A DNA stretch of 64,000 nucleotides. Origin: Conchocele bisecta. Taxonomy: Eukaryota > Mollusca > Bivalvia > Lucinida > Thyasiridae. Below the pieces are notes generated by a model. It was not told where the DNA came from and did no database searches. It saw only the letters and a program-made list of their open reading frames with translations. A program made the translations under genes and the position numbers. Each line of letters begins with the position of its first letter. Positions within the stretch are counted from its first letter, which is position 1. Positions 29,108 to 40,914 of the stretch are shown here, piece after piece. The stretch lies in NCBI GenBank assembly GCA_029237695.1, contig CM055271.1:83277488-83341487 (forward strand), given 5' to 3'.

Positions 29108-30821
29108 GAATGGAATGTAATGGTGCTCAACGACCCATCAACACAAAATAGTATCATTTAGGGCCAAGCAATGTAGATGATGAAAACAATAATAGTAAAA
29201 TAGTATGTTAGATGCGGTAGTCAATCAGATGATCAGGGTAAAAATATTAATGTGATGAACAAAATAAATGAGCCACATGTATACAATGATAACACTATAA
29301 AAATGAGAAACATGTATACAATGATAACAATCATTTCTTCTGATACAAGCTGGTTTCATGGAGAAATCTAAGCAAACCTTCAATGTTCTCCACCTCGAAT
29401 ATCTCCGCAAGTGAAGTAACATTGAAGTGTTTGCGGCGAATATCGGCAAAGTCGATACAGTCCAGTAGGATGTGTTGCACGGCAAATGCGCTGTGGCATG
29501 GAATACACCATGGACGCGGCTCACCTTGGAGCATATACAAATGCGTTGTCGTGTATGTCCAATGCGCAATCGACTAAGGACAACTTCATCCCGGCGTACA
29601 TGTCTGTAGCCAGGAGTCCATTCGCCCAAAATCGGTTTCACAGCATGAAGTTTGTTATATGTGAGCAGATCCCACCGGGTCTGCATTGTATCAGATATGA
29701 ACGAGTTAATGGACGATTTAAAATCATGATAGCAAACAGGAAAATTAGAAGTCGGTAGCTCCAAGGCGGTCTTGGCAACATTATCTGCCCTGGTATTGCC
29801 CTTGATACCAGTATGACTGGGGAGCCAACAACAAATAATGTATTTGCCAGACGAAATTAAAAGATGATATAGGTGGATGCTCAAGCTTCATTTTGTATAC
29901 AGCTTGTAGTTGAAGTGAAGATAATGAATCAGAAAATAAAATGAATTTCTTTCTGCAAGATATTTTCGCAAAATCAAGGGCAAGTAAAATTGCCATCAAT
30001 TCAACAGAAAATATCGAAGATTTATCTGGGAGTCTGGATTGAAGATCTCCCACGGGGACAGCTGCAGCAGCAGCTACCCGGTCCCTTTCTTTTGCACCAT
30101 CAGTGAAAAGCGGAGTGTATGTCTTGTATCTGTCTTTAACTTCAAGAAAAAGTGATTTAAAAATGGATGGGTCAGTTGTTGCTTTCGTGTGCTGGCTAAG
30201 ATCAAAGATCACCTTGGGCTGCTCCATCTGCCACGGTGGAGTATCTGGGACAGCGTATTTTGCAATGTGATCCAGATCCATTCTCTTGCCGAATGGTAGC
30301 TTTAAGCTTCGTTTCTTATCGAATACAGCATCTGTAGTTCGATGAAAGACTGGAATGGAAAGGATTGGAATGTAGTTTAGTGGCGTATAGCAAATATAAA
30401 TTGGTGCGTCTGTCGTGGTGAGAAGGCTCATTTGCCTTGGCATATACGCTCTGTGCATTAGATGTACGGAATGCTCCCAGGCATAGTCTTAAGCCTTGAT
30501 GTATTGGATAGAGAATCCGAAGATCGGATGTACTGGCAGAACCATATACAGTGCATCCGTAGTCTAGTTTTGAGCGAACATGTGCGATGTAAAGGCGGTG
30601 CAGCACCTTTCGGTCTGCACCCCAGTCATGATTTGCTACCACTCGCATTAAGTTGAGTGCTTTCTGGCATTTAACTTTCAAGTATCGTAAATGAGGTTTA
30701 AAAGTGAGTTTAGAATCAAAGATAAGACCCAAGAAATGTCTGCTCCCGAACAACTGGGGTGGGATGTGATCCCAGTTTAAGTTCGTGATCAGGGTGAAGA
30801 CCGCGTCTTTTGCAAAACAAA
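29108..30821 (-). pseudogene. LINE copy 1, RNase H-bearing non-LTR retrotransposon (3' part)
   Basis: Minus-strand remnants of an ORF2: thumb/linker (LTFKPHLRYLKVKCQKALNL, RLYIAHVRSKLDYG), an RNase H domain (LFTDGAKERDR, FSVELMAILLALDFA, LFSDSLSSLQ, WLPSHTGIKGNTRADNVAK, giving D, E, D, D positions), and a C-terminal C-x2-C...H-x4-C knuckle (PWCIPCHSAFAVQHILLDC). At least two frameshifts. The 3' UTR ends at the + strand motif GGAATGTAATGGTGCTCAAC. RNase H after RT suits the I superfamily (Nimb-like elements are known in molluscs). The 5' part continues at 31742 beyond a hAT-like insertion. Confidence 0.8.
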
Positions 30822-31741
30822 TAGGGATGGCAACGAATGGTAAAAATGGTATTCAAATATTCGATTGGCTATATATTCGAATATTCGGAACCACCCAACC
30901 TCTAAATCTCCTCACTATTACGAAATTGACACCGGTAACACGTCTCGGATTGAGTTCCCACGTGCTTCAAATAATAATCAATTAACTATTTTTTCAAGCG
31001 AGTGGAAAATTAATGTCCTGGGGATACACGTTAACAACGAATCTGTTCTTTTATAATTTAATAATCCAACGAACAACATGATACTTTAAAACACGAAAAC
31101 GCTTTGCACACGTGTAATGCCCGATTAAAATATGTGTCAATAATACGCTGTGTCAAACTTCCGTTGTGTGTTGTGTGTATTGGAAATATCATATGACGTC
31201 ACGCATCACACAGCGGAATGATGAAATGTGTATACCGACACGAAAATAATGGATGTATTGAGTTTGGGAAAAGTGGAGCTCCAGACCAGCATGCGCCGCC
31301 GCGCAGTCTGATCAGGAATTACAGATTTCTAAGGAAATTTCAGACGCATATCAGGATTTAAGTTTACCACCACGAAACACCGTGTACCGACAAGCAGCGG
31401 GAGTTCTTTACCAAGGATAAAAAATTACGATATTTAATGCAATTAAACTGTACGGATTAAACACTTGCAAGCCTTCAGGCTGTCAAAACAACACCGTGTT
31501 ATTAATTGTCGATATTAGGGACAAGCAAACTTAGACGCGATTCCGTATTAATCATTGATAACGGACAATACAAACTTTGACACTTGCCGGGATCAATTTC
31601 TGTATGTGCGACGGTGATAAATTAAATAAGAAAAACAAACATTGAAACAATACCTTGAAATAAGTTTTCCATTCTAATACCAAACCGATATTCGAATATT
31701 CGGTCAATAAACGAATATTCGAATATTCGTTGCCATCCCTA
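30822..31741. mobile_element. hAT-like 920-bp non-autonomous element inside LINE copy 1
   Basis: Termini TAGGGATGGCAACGAAT and ATTCGTTGCCATCCCTA; subterminal ATTCGAATATTCGG and complement. It splits the LINE sequence at GCAAAAC / GCAAACATGCATGC, which is continuous in the copy at 33780. The flanks GCAAAACA and GCAAACA look like a decayed target duplication but are not an exact 8-mer. No transposase ORF. Confidence 0.68.
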
Positions 31742-32045
31742 GCAAACATGCATGCAGTTAGTTCTCTATTTCGAAAATTTAAAGCAGTTTTCTGTGGCCC
31801 ACTTGTTTATTTTATTGAGGCTCAGTTGTAATTGGCGCTCAATAGTTTGCAGGTTCTTTGATTTGTAACGTATTACAAAATCATCGACATATAAAGAACA
31901 GTCAACACTTGGTTGCAGGCATTTTACAATATTATTCAATTTAATGTTAAAAAGGGCAACAGACAATGTACTTCCCTGCGGTACACCCATTTCCTGTTCA
32001 TGGGGATCGGAAAGGGTTGTACCGACTCGGACTTGGAATGGAATG
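31742..32045 (-). pseudogene. LINE copy 1, reverse transcriptase segment
   Basis: Encodes on the minus strand the RT core: HEQEMGVPQGSTLSVALFNI and CSLYVDDFVIRYKSKN (catalytic YxDD as YVDD), then LNKINKWATENCFKFSK. The copy is 5'-truncated just before the GVPQGS block. Upstream (towards 32045) it joins directly to the GGAAT-type 3' end of LINE copy 2. Confidence 0.75.
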
Positions 32046-33795
32046 GTGCTTAACGGCCCATCAACACAAAAGAGTATCATTTAGGGCCAAGCAATGTAGA
32101 TGAAGAACAAAAATAATAGTAAAATAGTATGTTATATGTGGTAGTCAATCAATCAGACGATCAGGGTAAACATATTAATATGAAAAACAATATCAATGAA
32201 CAACGTATATAGAATTATAAAATCATAGTAATGAGTAACATTTATACAATGATAACATTTAATTTTCCGATACAAGTTAGTTTCATGTAGAAAGTGAAGC
32301 AAACCTTCAATGTTCTCCACCTGGAATAACTCCGCAAGTGAAGTAACATTGAAGTGTTTGCCTCGAATATCGGCAAAGTCGATACAGTCCAGTAGGATGT
32401 GTTGCACGGTAAATGCGCTGTGGCATGGAATACACCATGGACGCGGCTCACGAATGCGTTAGTCGTGTATGTCCAATGCGCAATCGACTAAGGACAACTT
32501 CATCCCGGCGTACATGTCTGTAGCCAGGAGTCCATTCGCCCAGAGTCGGTTTCACAGCATGAAGTTTATTATCTGTGAGCAGATCCCACTGGATCTGCAT
32601 TGTATCGGAGATGAATGAGTTGATGGACGATTTAAAATCATGATAGCAAACAGGAAAATGAGAAGTTGGTAGATCCAGAGCAGCCTTGGCAGCACTATCT
32701 GCCCTGTCATTGCCCTTGATACCAGTATGACTGGGTAGCCAACAAAAAATAATGTCCTTGCCAGACGAAAGTAAAATATGGTGTAGCTCCATGATTTGAC
32801 GGATAAGTGGATGTTCAAGCTTCATGTTGTACAAAGCTTGTAGTGAAGATAATGAATCGGAAAATAAAATGAATTGCTTTCTCCAAGATATTTTCGCGAA
32901 ATCAAGAGCAAGTAAAATCGCCCTCAATTCCGCAGAAAATATCGAAGATTTGTCTGGGAGTCTGGATTGAAGATCTCCCTCGGGGACAGCGGCAGCAGAT
33001 GCTACCCGGTCCCCGATCTTTGAGCCATCAGTAAAAAGCGGAGTGTACGTATTGCATATGTCTTTAACCTCAAGAAAAAGTGATTTAAAAATGGATGGAT
33101 CAGTTGTTGCTTTCGTGTGCTGACTAAGATCGAAGATCACCTTGGGCTGCTCCAACTGCCATGGTGGAGTATCTGGAACAGCGTATTTGGCAATGTGATC
33201 CAGATCCAAGCCAGCATCGTGTATCAAAGGATCCATTCTCTTGCCGAATGGTGGCTTGAAGCTTGGTTTCTTATCGAATACAGCATCTGTAGTTCGATGA
33301 AAGACAGTGTTATAAGCTGGATTAGATGGATTGGATTGTAGTTTAGTGGCGTATTGCAAAGATAATTTGGTGCGTCTGTCGTGGAGAGAAGGCTCGTTTG
33401 CTTCGGCATATAAGCTCTGTGCGTTAGACGTACGGAATGCACCCAGGCAGAGTCGTAAGCCTTGGTGATGTATTGGATCGAGCGTCCGAAGATCGGATTT
33501 ACTGGCAGATCCATATACAGTGCATCCGTAGTCTAGTTTTGAGCTTACATGTGCGATGTAAAGGCGATGCAGCACCTTTCGGTCTGCACCCCAGTCATGA
33601 TTTGCTACCACTCGCATTAAGTTGAGTGCTTTCTGGCATTTAGCTTTCAAGTATCGTAAACGAGGTTTAAAAGTGAGGTTAGGATCAAAGATAAGACCAA
33701 GAAATTTCTGCTCCCAAACAACTGGGATGGGATGTGATCCCAGTTTAAGTTCGGGATCAGGGTGAAGACCGCGTCTTTTGCAAAAATGCATGCAA
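32035..33795 (-). pseudogene. LINE copy 2 with 465-codon open frame
   Basis: The longest ORF in the window (33845 to 32448). It runs from MHFCKRRGLHPDPELKLGSH (just after the RT palm) through LDYGCTVYGSASKS, to RNase H: LFTDGSKIGDR (D), FSAELRAILLALDFA (E), FILFSDSLSSLQAL (D), WLPSHTGIKGNDRADSAAK (D). A short deletion after RIGHTRLTHS breaks the frame before the zinc knuckle, which continues at 32407-32240 (VQHILLDCIDFADI shifted). 5'-truncated at about 33793. It ends at the + strand GGAATGGAATGGTGCTTAAC, abutting copy 1. First codons upstream of 33793 are not LINE. Confidence 0.8.
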
Positions 33796-34229
33796 CTAGA
33801 AACTACTAAACATGTTAGTGCCCCACCAAGTATAATTATATTCACGAGAAACTAAATGTAAGGCATACATTTGACATGTTCATACAATGTAAGTATTTAA
33901 AGGTGCTTTCTCGGTGTAATAAGTACCAATGAAGGCATATAATTGATATTGTCATGTACGGCGAGGTGTCCTCTCGGTTTAAAATCCAATTTTGATAATA
34001 TTCAATGGGGGCGTACAAGTATGTTGGGTATTGTCCTATGCTGCAAGTAGTTAAAGGTAATGTCTCGGTTCGTTAATTTTCAATGTTGGAATTGTGCTTA
34101 ACGGCCCATCAACACAAACGAGTATCACACAGGGCCAAGAAACGTAGATGAAGACCCAACACAACAGGAAAATAGTATGTTAGATGCGGTAAGCAATCAG
34201 ATCATTGGGGTAAAAATATTAATATGATT
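33796..34229. repeat. Segmental duplication block A (partner at 54412-54844)
   Basis: From CTAGAAACTACTAAACATGT to GGGGTAAAAATATTAATAT, this region matches 54412-54844 with only a few differences (for example TACAATGTAAG vs TACAATGCAAG). The first ~285 bp are not LINE; the rest is a LINE 3' end. The likeness continues into the LINE pieces at 34230-35340 and 56702-57800. Confidence 0.85.
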
Positions 34230-35344
34230 AACAATATAAATGAACAACATATATACAATGATAACATTATAGAAATATATACAATGATAACATTATAGAA
34301 ATGAGAAACATGCATACAACGACAAAAATCAGATCTTCCGACACAAGCTGGTTTCATGGAGAAAGCTAAGCAAACCTTCAATTTTCTCGACCTGGAATAA
34401 CTCTGCAAGTGAAGTAACATTGAAAATAAAATACAAAAAGAGATTTAAAAATTAATGGATCAGTTGTTGCTTTCGTGTTTGCTGACTAAGATCGAAGATC
34501 ACCTTGGGCTGCTCGAACTGCCACGGTGGAGTATCTGGGACAGCGTATTTAGCAATGTGATCCAGATCTAAGACAGCATCGTGTATCAAAGGATCCATTC
34601 TCTTGCCGAATGGTGCCTTGAAGCTCGGTTTCTTATCGAATACAGCAGCTGTAGTTCGATGAAAGACAGTGTCACAAGCTAGATTAGACTGATTGTAATG
34701 TAGTTTAGTGGCGTATTGCAAAGATAATTTGGTGCGTTTGTTGTGGAGAGAAGGCTAATTTGCCTCGGCATATAAGCTATGCACGTTAGACGTACGGAAT
34801 GCATCCAGGCAGAGGCTTAAGCCTTGTTGATGTATTGGATCGAGCATCTGAAGATCGGATTTACTGGCCGATCCATATACAGTGCATCCATAGTCTAATT
34901 TTGAGCGAACATGTGCGATGTAAAGGCGGTGCAGCACCTTTCGGTCTGCACCCCAGTCATGATTCACTACCACTCGCATTAAGTTGAGTGCTTTCTGGCA
35001 TTTCGCTTTAAAGTATCGCATCGCAGATGAGGTTTAAAAGTCAGTTTAGGATAAAGAAATAAGACCAAGAAAGTTCTGCTCTCGAACAACTGGGATGGGT
35101 TGTGTTCACAGTTTAAGTTCGGGATCATGGTTAAGACCGTGTCTTTTGCAAAAATGCATGCAATAAGTTTTCGATTTCGAAAATTTAAAGCCGTTTTCTG
35201 TGGCTCACTTGTTCATGTTGTTGAGGCTTAGTTGTAATTGGCGCTCAATAGTTTGCATGTTCTTTGATTTGTAACATATTACCAAATCATCGACATATAA
35301 CGAGCAGTCAACACCTGGTTGCATGCAGTTTACAATGTTATTGA
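34086..35344 (-). pseudogene. LINE copy 3 with internal deletion
   Basis: Minus-strand LINE pieces: RT YVDDLVICYKSKN (around 35300), MHFCKR region, LDYGCTVYGSASKSD, then RMDPLIHDAVLDLDH, TKATTDPS. It then jumps directly to the C-terminal FQVEKIEGLLSFLHETS region near 34380. The RNase H domain and knuckle are deleted. The same jump (CATTGAAAATAAAATACAAA) exists in the partner at 56880, showing shared descent. Confidence 0.75.
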
Positions 35345-35663
35345 GTTTAATGTTAATATCGGCAAAGTCGATACAGTCCAGTAGGATGTGCTGTGGCATG
35401 GAATACACTACACCATGGACGCGGCTCACCTTTGAGCACATACGAATGCGTTAGTCGCGTAAGTCCAATGGGCAATCGACTAAGGACAACTTCATCTCGG
35501 CGTACATGTCTGTAGCCAGGAGTCCATGCGCCCAGAGTCGGTTTCACAGCATGAAGTTTATTATCTGTGAGCAGATCCCACCGTGTCTGCATTGTATCAG
35601 AGATGAATGAGTTGATGGATGATTTAAAATCGTAATAGCAAACAGGAAAATTAGGTAGCTCCA
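35345..35663 (-). pseudogene. LINE copy 4, split by the Harbinger-type element
   Basis: Minus-strand LINE coding region (HILLDCIDFADI, GYRHVRRDEVVLSRL, FPVCYYDFKSSINSF-type) that stops at GGTAGCTCCA, exactly where the 23-bp TIR begins. It resumes at 41118 with TGGCGGCCTTGGCAGCAC, which in copies 1 and 2 is contiguous. Confidence 0.75.
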
Positions 35664-35806
35664 GTAGCCTATTTCACGAACCTCCGGTAGTCGGCTAAAC
35701 AGTTAGCCGACTTTGGTTAGCCGACTAAACTTAGGAGGCTAACTTCATTCGAAGGTCAAGGTCAGGGAATCCTCGGCGAAATCCCTTCTGCTTCCGGTAT
35801 ATTCGG

Positions 35807-38578
35807 ATGATGCGAACGGAAAGCGGGAAAATCAAACAGTTTTCTGCATCGGCCGAGCTATTTCTGGCCACAGAAGTCGAAAAGCACAGCTCGATTTTGT
35901 TCGGGAAGCTGACGCCCTCCCTCACCAACACAACGAAACAGCGGTGTTGGCGAGATATAGCTGAACGGGTTAATGCGTAAGCGTCATAACCGAAAGCCGT
36001 TGACAGCGACAGCTGTCAGATTCGGCAATTCTGAATAGTTAACTCCCCTAGTTAATATATTCTGAACTAGTAAAAGTAGTGTTACCTCCCCTATTAAAAC
36101 TATTCTACATTTGTATCAATGTTTTGGGATTTTACATGTGCTGATTTCAAGGATTATACATACTAATAATTATTGTTTGTTTGTTGGGGTTTAACGGCCT
36201 ATCAACAGCTAAGGTCATTTAAGGCCGGGCTATAATAATTATTGTATCATCTACGCGGAAAATGTGTGACCTAAAAATTGTGTTATTGAATGCAAGTGTT
36301 ATTTTTTTTTAAATGTCTCGTTATTGTTTTTCTTCTGTTGATTATACCATACAACTCAAAGCACCTATTTCAAAACATCACCGTCATTACTTGAATGTTT
36401 TATTTCATAATATTAACTCATTTCAGTTCAAAATTTATAAAATATTTCATAATTAACTGCTAAAGTGCAAATCAGATCTGATTCGCTATTCTGCAGAGGA
36501 ATCCTATTTAATTAGTGGAATCGTAACTCTGGCTACAGACGGTATGGAGTAGATTGCAAGAGTTACCATTCACAACTAAGCAATTAACATGATTAAGCTT
36601 GAAAATCCACTTTTAGACATATACAGAGATCTTACATGATCCTACTTATCCTATGGCCGTCTGTCTGTTTATGTTTGTAACAGTTTCTCAAATCACCTAT
36701 AGAGGCCCTAAGAGCGTCCACATTATCTTGTTAAACTAGTTTTTCTGATTTCACAATAAATAAGGCTATACACAGTTTCTTATAAAATTGGTCAACAAGT
36801 TTAATAAATCAACACAAATGTTAGATTCTATATATTATACCCCCGGCATACGAAGTATGTCGAGAGGTATATAGTCTTCATCTGTCCGCAAGTCCATCCA
36901 TAAGATTTGCGTTAAAGTTTTTATTTGTTGGTCCAGGCGGCGGCAACCTCTGCTCTAGTTGCATAAGCACAGCACAATAGCTGTAATGAGCACATAGCAG
37001 TGTTGTCTGTAGCGGTCTCATTTGCATATTTATTACCCTAGTATGTTATGATTGTTAATACACCTACCAGCTGTTGCAGCCTGCAACTCTGTGACCCTCT
37101 CGTACTGTACGTAACAGAGTTACAGTTACTCCCATAGCATTCCCCTGCAGAGTAGCGAATCAGATCTGATTCGCGCTTCAAATGTTTATCAGGAGCAAGT
37201 TTGTGTACTTTTGATATGAAGTAAATGTATGTATTATGAAACTACCATATTACATTAATTATTTCATAAATTTACCAATGCACTAAGTAAATTTAAGTTA
37301 AAATCTACTAGACTGGATCAGTAGCAGTCAAAACTGACATGAAATATATTTGTTTGACCCTAGTTTCTAAGTAGACACAATTTTATTCCCTGGATAGGCT
37401 GCAAGGATAAAAACTACTTTAGAAGTAGTAGTTTATATCAGTTTCCTAATTTTAACAGATTTCTTTCGAAAGATATTTTAAAAATGTCATAATTACTATT
37501 TCATTTGTACATGTACTTAACATGTACTTGTACAGGTAATATATGGGATTTAGTACTAAACCCATTGACCCGGCCTTAAGTGACCTTAGCTGTTGATAGG
37601 CCGTTAAACCCCAACAAACAAACAAAACATAAGTTCTATCTAAAGTGCGAATCAAATCGGATTCGCCACTCTGCAGAGGAATGCTATGGGAGGAACTGTA
37701 ACTCTGGTACATACGGGATGGTCACAGAGTTACAGGCTGCAACTATAATGCACCGTGTTATTACTCTGTAAAAATGCTACAATCGGTCAGTGATTATTGA
37801 TCTTAATTGATAATCAACATTTATTTACAGCATCTTTACAGATACCGTCCGAACCTGGGAAGGGTGTCGGAAAAAATATAAGAATGTGGTTGCGAGCGGT
37901 AAGTTGTTTCTGTAACTTATCACATGTCTTGTGTGCAGTTTATCTGTTCTGTAAGTGATGGGTAACGATTAAAATGAGTAGTATTTGCATAGTGTACATA
38001 TGTATTACAGTACTGTAGATAAACATTGTGTCTAAATAATGTGTGTGTTTAAACACCTGATTTCAATGCATGCAAATGGATTACTGAATTTATTATCCCC
38101 TTGTCGATATGCAAGTCCATGTATGTGCCACGTGCGTGAGTACGTTAGAAACACCATTCATTTTTCACTGATTATCATAATATTTGACCATAATGTGTGT
38201 CTAGGACTGGTGCTTTGTTTTGCATATTACCCACATCCGACCGCCCAAGGTCAATGAGGACTTACGTGCACCTTGTTTTTTGTTTTTTTTAGTATCAAGG
38301 CTGCCAGCGAGAGGATTAGCTTAGTGATAACTATGCCCTTGTCACATATTGTTTTCAATATATATATCAGCAACACCGTTGAGACACAGTGCCTTTAATG
38401 TGTACTCTGGTATTCTATAAACAGCCAAGAAGAAGTCCGATGAGTTGAGGCACCCAAAGACGGGACAGGAGGCCTGCCGATCCCACTCTATGTAAAGAGT
38501 TTGTTCTGCAACAACTAGACGGAAGACCGGCCTTACAAGGCTTGGATGGGATCGACACCGAAGAGCCAACACTATTCG
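35807..38578 (+). pseudogene. Myb/SANT-like DNA-binding protein of the Harbinger element
   Basis: Three exons with consistent phases. Exon 1 is 35807-35976 (MMRTESGKIKQFSASAELFL, EKHSSILFGKLTPSLTNTTK, QRCWRDIAERVN; donor GTAAGC). Exon 2 is 37831-37898 (AIFTDTVRTWEGCRKKYKNV, VAS; donor GTAAGT). Exon 3 starts at 38425 (AKKKSDELRHPKTG) and then needs a frameshift near 38465 to continue PADPTLCKEFVLQQLDGRPA, then LQGLDGIDTEEPTLF before GTATGT. The tryptophan-spaced trihelix/Myb-like fold (CWRDIAERVN, VRTWEGCRKKYKN) matches the Myb/SANT-like domain proteins that accompany Harbinger transposases, bind subterminal repeats and carry the transposase to DNA. Broken here by the exon 3 frameshift. Confidence 0.75.
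36174..37626. repeat. Inverted pair of TTTAACGGCCTATCAACAGC repeats and inner inverted repeats
   Basis: TGTTTGTTTGTTGGGGTTTA ACGGCCTATCAACAG at 36174-36229 is inverted at 37571-37626. Between them an AATCAGATCTGATTCGC / CTGCAGAGGAAT block at 36470-36590 is inverted at 37075-37195, and recurs directly at 37630-37760. These sit in the intron of the Myb-like gene and look like secondary insertions into the Harbinger element. Confidence 0.55.
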
Positions 38579-38975
38579 GTATGTGTTGCATGTTGATTAT
38601 GCTCAAAGTGTTCTTTGCAGGAAATAAATAAGTGTATAAGTGTGTACTGTTAACTATTCCACCAGCTTACAAATTATGAGTACCCACTATACAGATATAA
38701 TTTTTTTTTTGCAATCTTTAATTATCTTTAAATATTTACAATTATAAATAATAAAAAAATAGATATGCATATGTCCTCAGTGACCTTGGGTGGTAGGACG
38801 TTGGTCGTACCCGTTATTCAAAACAATGCACCATTCCTAGACATATATTAAGGCCAAATATTATCAAATTCGGTGAAGCGGTTCATTGAAAAATGAAAGG
38901 TGTTACTAACTTATGCACACGCACGTACGTACATGAACTAACGTTATATCACCTCTTGCCTATCAGCTAGGGAAT

Positions 38976-39130
38976 AATTATGATCATTGCACATCAAAAG
39001 ATATATAAACCTTTTTTAAAAAGTGAAATCATGTCAATTAACATGTTACTGTTAAATACATGTTTATTTTCCCTGAAAAAAAGGACGTTATCTAATGGGA
39101 AAAAATACTTTTCTCCATATTACAACTTGG
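38976..39130. repeat. Family E fragment inside the Harbinger element
   Basis: ATGATCATTGCACATCAAAAG and TAAATACATGTTTATTTTCC words match 3555-3700. Followed at 39175-39250 by a family B right end (CATAAGCCCCATTTAGCCA). Confidence 0.45.
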
Positions 39131-39703
39131 TATGTGACAGTTCAGGTTTAAATCCTTCAACACTACAACCGGATGAGCCAGCTCGTAACATGCATGGATC
39201 TACACTGATCGCAAAACCCATAAGCCCCATTTAGCCAATCATAGCCACATACTAGAAAGTAATTAGATGCTAATCATACAAGAACAAAAGTTGTCCCAAA
39301 TTCCCCTTTTATTAGTGGGAAAATTAATTTATTACACATGTACTTTGTATGGATGTTTAAAGGCACCGTGTATCAAGTTTGCAATACAAGTGTTTCCACT
39401 TATAGATGAGAAAGGACATTTACCAATCAAATTAAAATTGTAGAGTTGTATCCTTGCTATATGCATGTACCTGTATCCTCATATACTGTGATTCATGATG
39501 TACGACTGCGTTGAAGTATATTGTCAAAATTTAAAATCATTGCCTGCCTAGCAATTTTGAAACCCAGTGCCTTTACAAATAGTATTGACCATTGTCCGTT
39601 CAGCAATAATATTTATTCTGATATTAATCCTCATATTTATAGCAAATCTTTATTAATAGTAGGCAAACATCTTATAGTAGACGTCATCTGTGGTCGTTTT
39701 CGA

Positions 39704-39915
39704 GCATGAAAACTTATCTGATAAATAGAATACCAGGCTACTGTCTTTTGTTATGAAGTTTATCAGGCTATGTTCTGAAACAGTTCAAATTACTTGGCAA
39801 GCCACGGAATTCCTACGCGTTATGCAGTTTCCTAGCATTGTCTGATAAACTTGATATCATAGCATTGTCTGATAAACTTGATATCAAAATACACTAGCCT
39901 GGTATTCTCTATATG
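39704..39915. mobile_element. Family I element inside the Harbinger element
   Basis: TAATAGAATACC-type ends with CTACTGTCTTTTGTTATGAA, GTTTATCAGGC, GTCTGATAAACTTGATATCA (duplicated) and CTAGCCTGGTATTCTCTA. Matches the palindromes at 12640 and 58845. Confidence 0.5.
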
Positions 39916-39933
39916 TAGTGTCCTCATTATATG

Positions 39934-40140
39934 TGACCGTGACTGGAGAAATGGGGTTTATGGTTTTCTAATCAGTGCATATCAAGATCAGGATCTGCAC
40001 TGTTTGCCATTCCATCTATGAAACACCCATGCTTCTAACAAGTAATATAGATAGTTATCAGGCTACACGAGTGTGTGCTATTTGATCATGAGTGACTGGT
40101 CTCGGATCACATAATACCCATTTCTGCAGTAACAGCCACA
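39934..40140. mobile_element. MITE family B, full copy inside the Harbinger element
   Basis: GTGACTGGAGAAATGGGG at the left and CCCATTTCTGCAGTAACAGC at the right. Same interior as 1105-1323, including GGATCTGCACTG and CGAGTGTGTGCTATTTGATC. Confidence 0.55.
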
Positions 40141-40489
40141 TATGCTGTAAATGCTGTTTTCATATTTAAACAGTGACGTGAATAAACTTGTTAAGCTTTA
40201 AATTTATTAATTTTCATTAATTCCTAACATTTACAGAAACTGGACAATGGAACAAAGTTTCGTGGAATTGTCACAATATGACAAAGGACTAACACTCAAA
40301 CATGATTTACAGTGGCGGACTAAAATAATGAACGTCATAAGCACTAATCAGACTGGCAGTGCACGAGGGGCAATAGTTTGTATCCATCATCGCTATCAGC
40401 AGCATAAAGAGGGCATACAATTCGTAAGTGAGTATTTCTCCAGCCAATGGCAATGCCACAACAATTGCATCTAGCAAAATATACCCACT

Positions 40490-40914
40490 GGCTAGGTTAA
40501 AAAACCCTTGCTTTACTTCTGCCAGCCTGTTTCCTGTTGGCATTTTGACAAATTTCGGTAGAAGCGCTTTGAACGCGGAACAGACGCGACGTATGTACCG
40601 GCAGACGGTTGAAGCCGACACAAGGGGAATTGTATCGCCGACAACAGTCAAATAAGAGCGACATCCCAAAAAGCGCAGACAAATTAGTAGCTGCAAACTG
40701 GCTGGAAGGGACATGGCTCTTCTCGTGGAAAAAAAACAAGCTTCTCTTCAACAAGACCAAGGAGAAATACGATGTTCCGACGATCGAACCGATACCGACG
40801 ATACAACTCCTCGTCTGTATACACATCCAGAGGGTTTTCTCTATCGCGAAACACCCTTTCTCTCCGCATCGCCCGTCTGTAAGCCACGTCCAAAACAACA
40901 GTGGACGCCGCCAT
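40490..40914 (-). pseudogene. HARBI1-like transposase, N-terminal part
   Basis: Minus strand from ATG at 40914: MAASTVVLDVAYRRAMRRER, then YTDEELYRRYRFDRRNIVFL LGLVEEKL. A frameshift near 40690 leads to LPASLQLLICLRFLGCRSYL, GDTIPLVSASTVCRYIRRVC and NRLAEVKQGFFNLASG. This is the helix-turn-helix N-terminal half of a Harbinger (PIF) transposase. The catalytic DDE half, usually the next exon, is not found between here and 38600, so the gene is truncated. The end at about 40490 fits an exon boundary (GTGGGTATAT). Opposite in direction to the Myb-like gene, as in known Harbinger elements. Confidence 0.75.

Noticed and set aside
29486..29758. Plus-strand ORFs across the LINE copies
   Set aside because: They are antisense to the RNase H and knuckle region, which is clearly on the minus strand.
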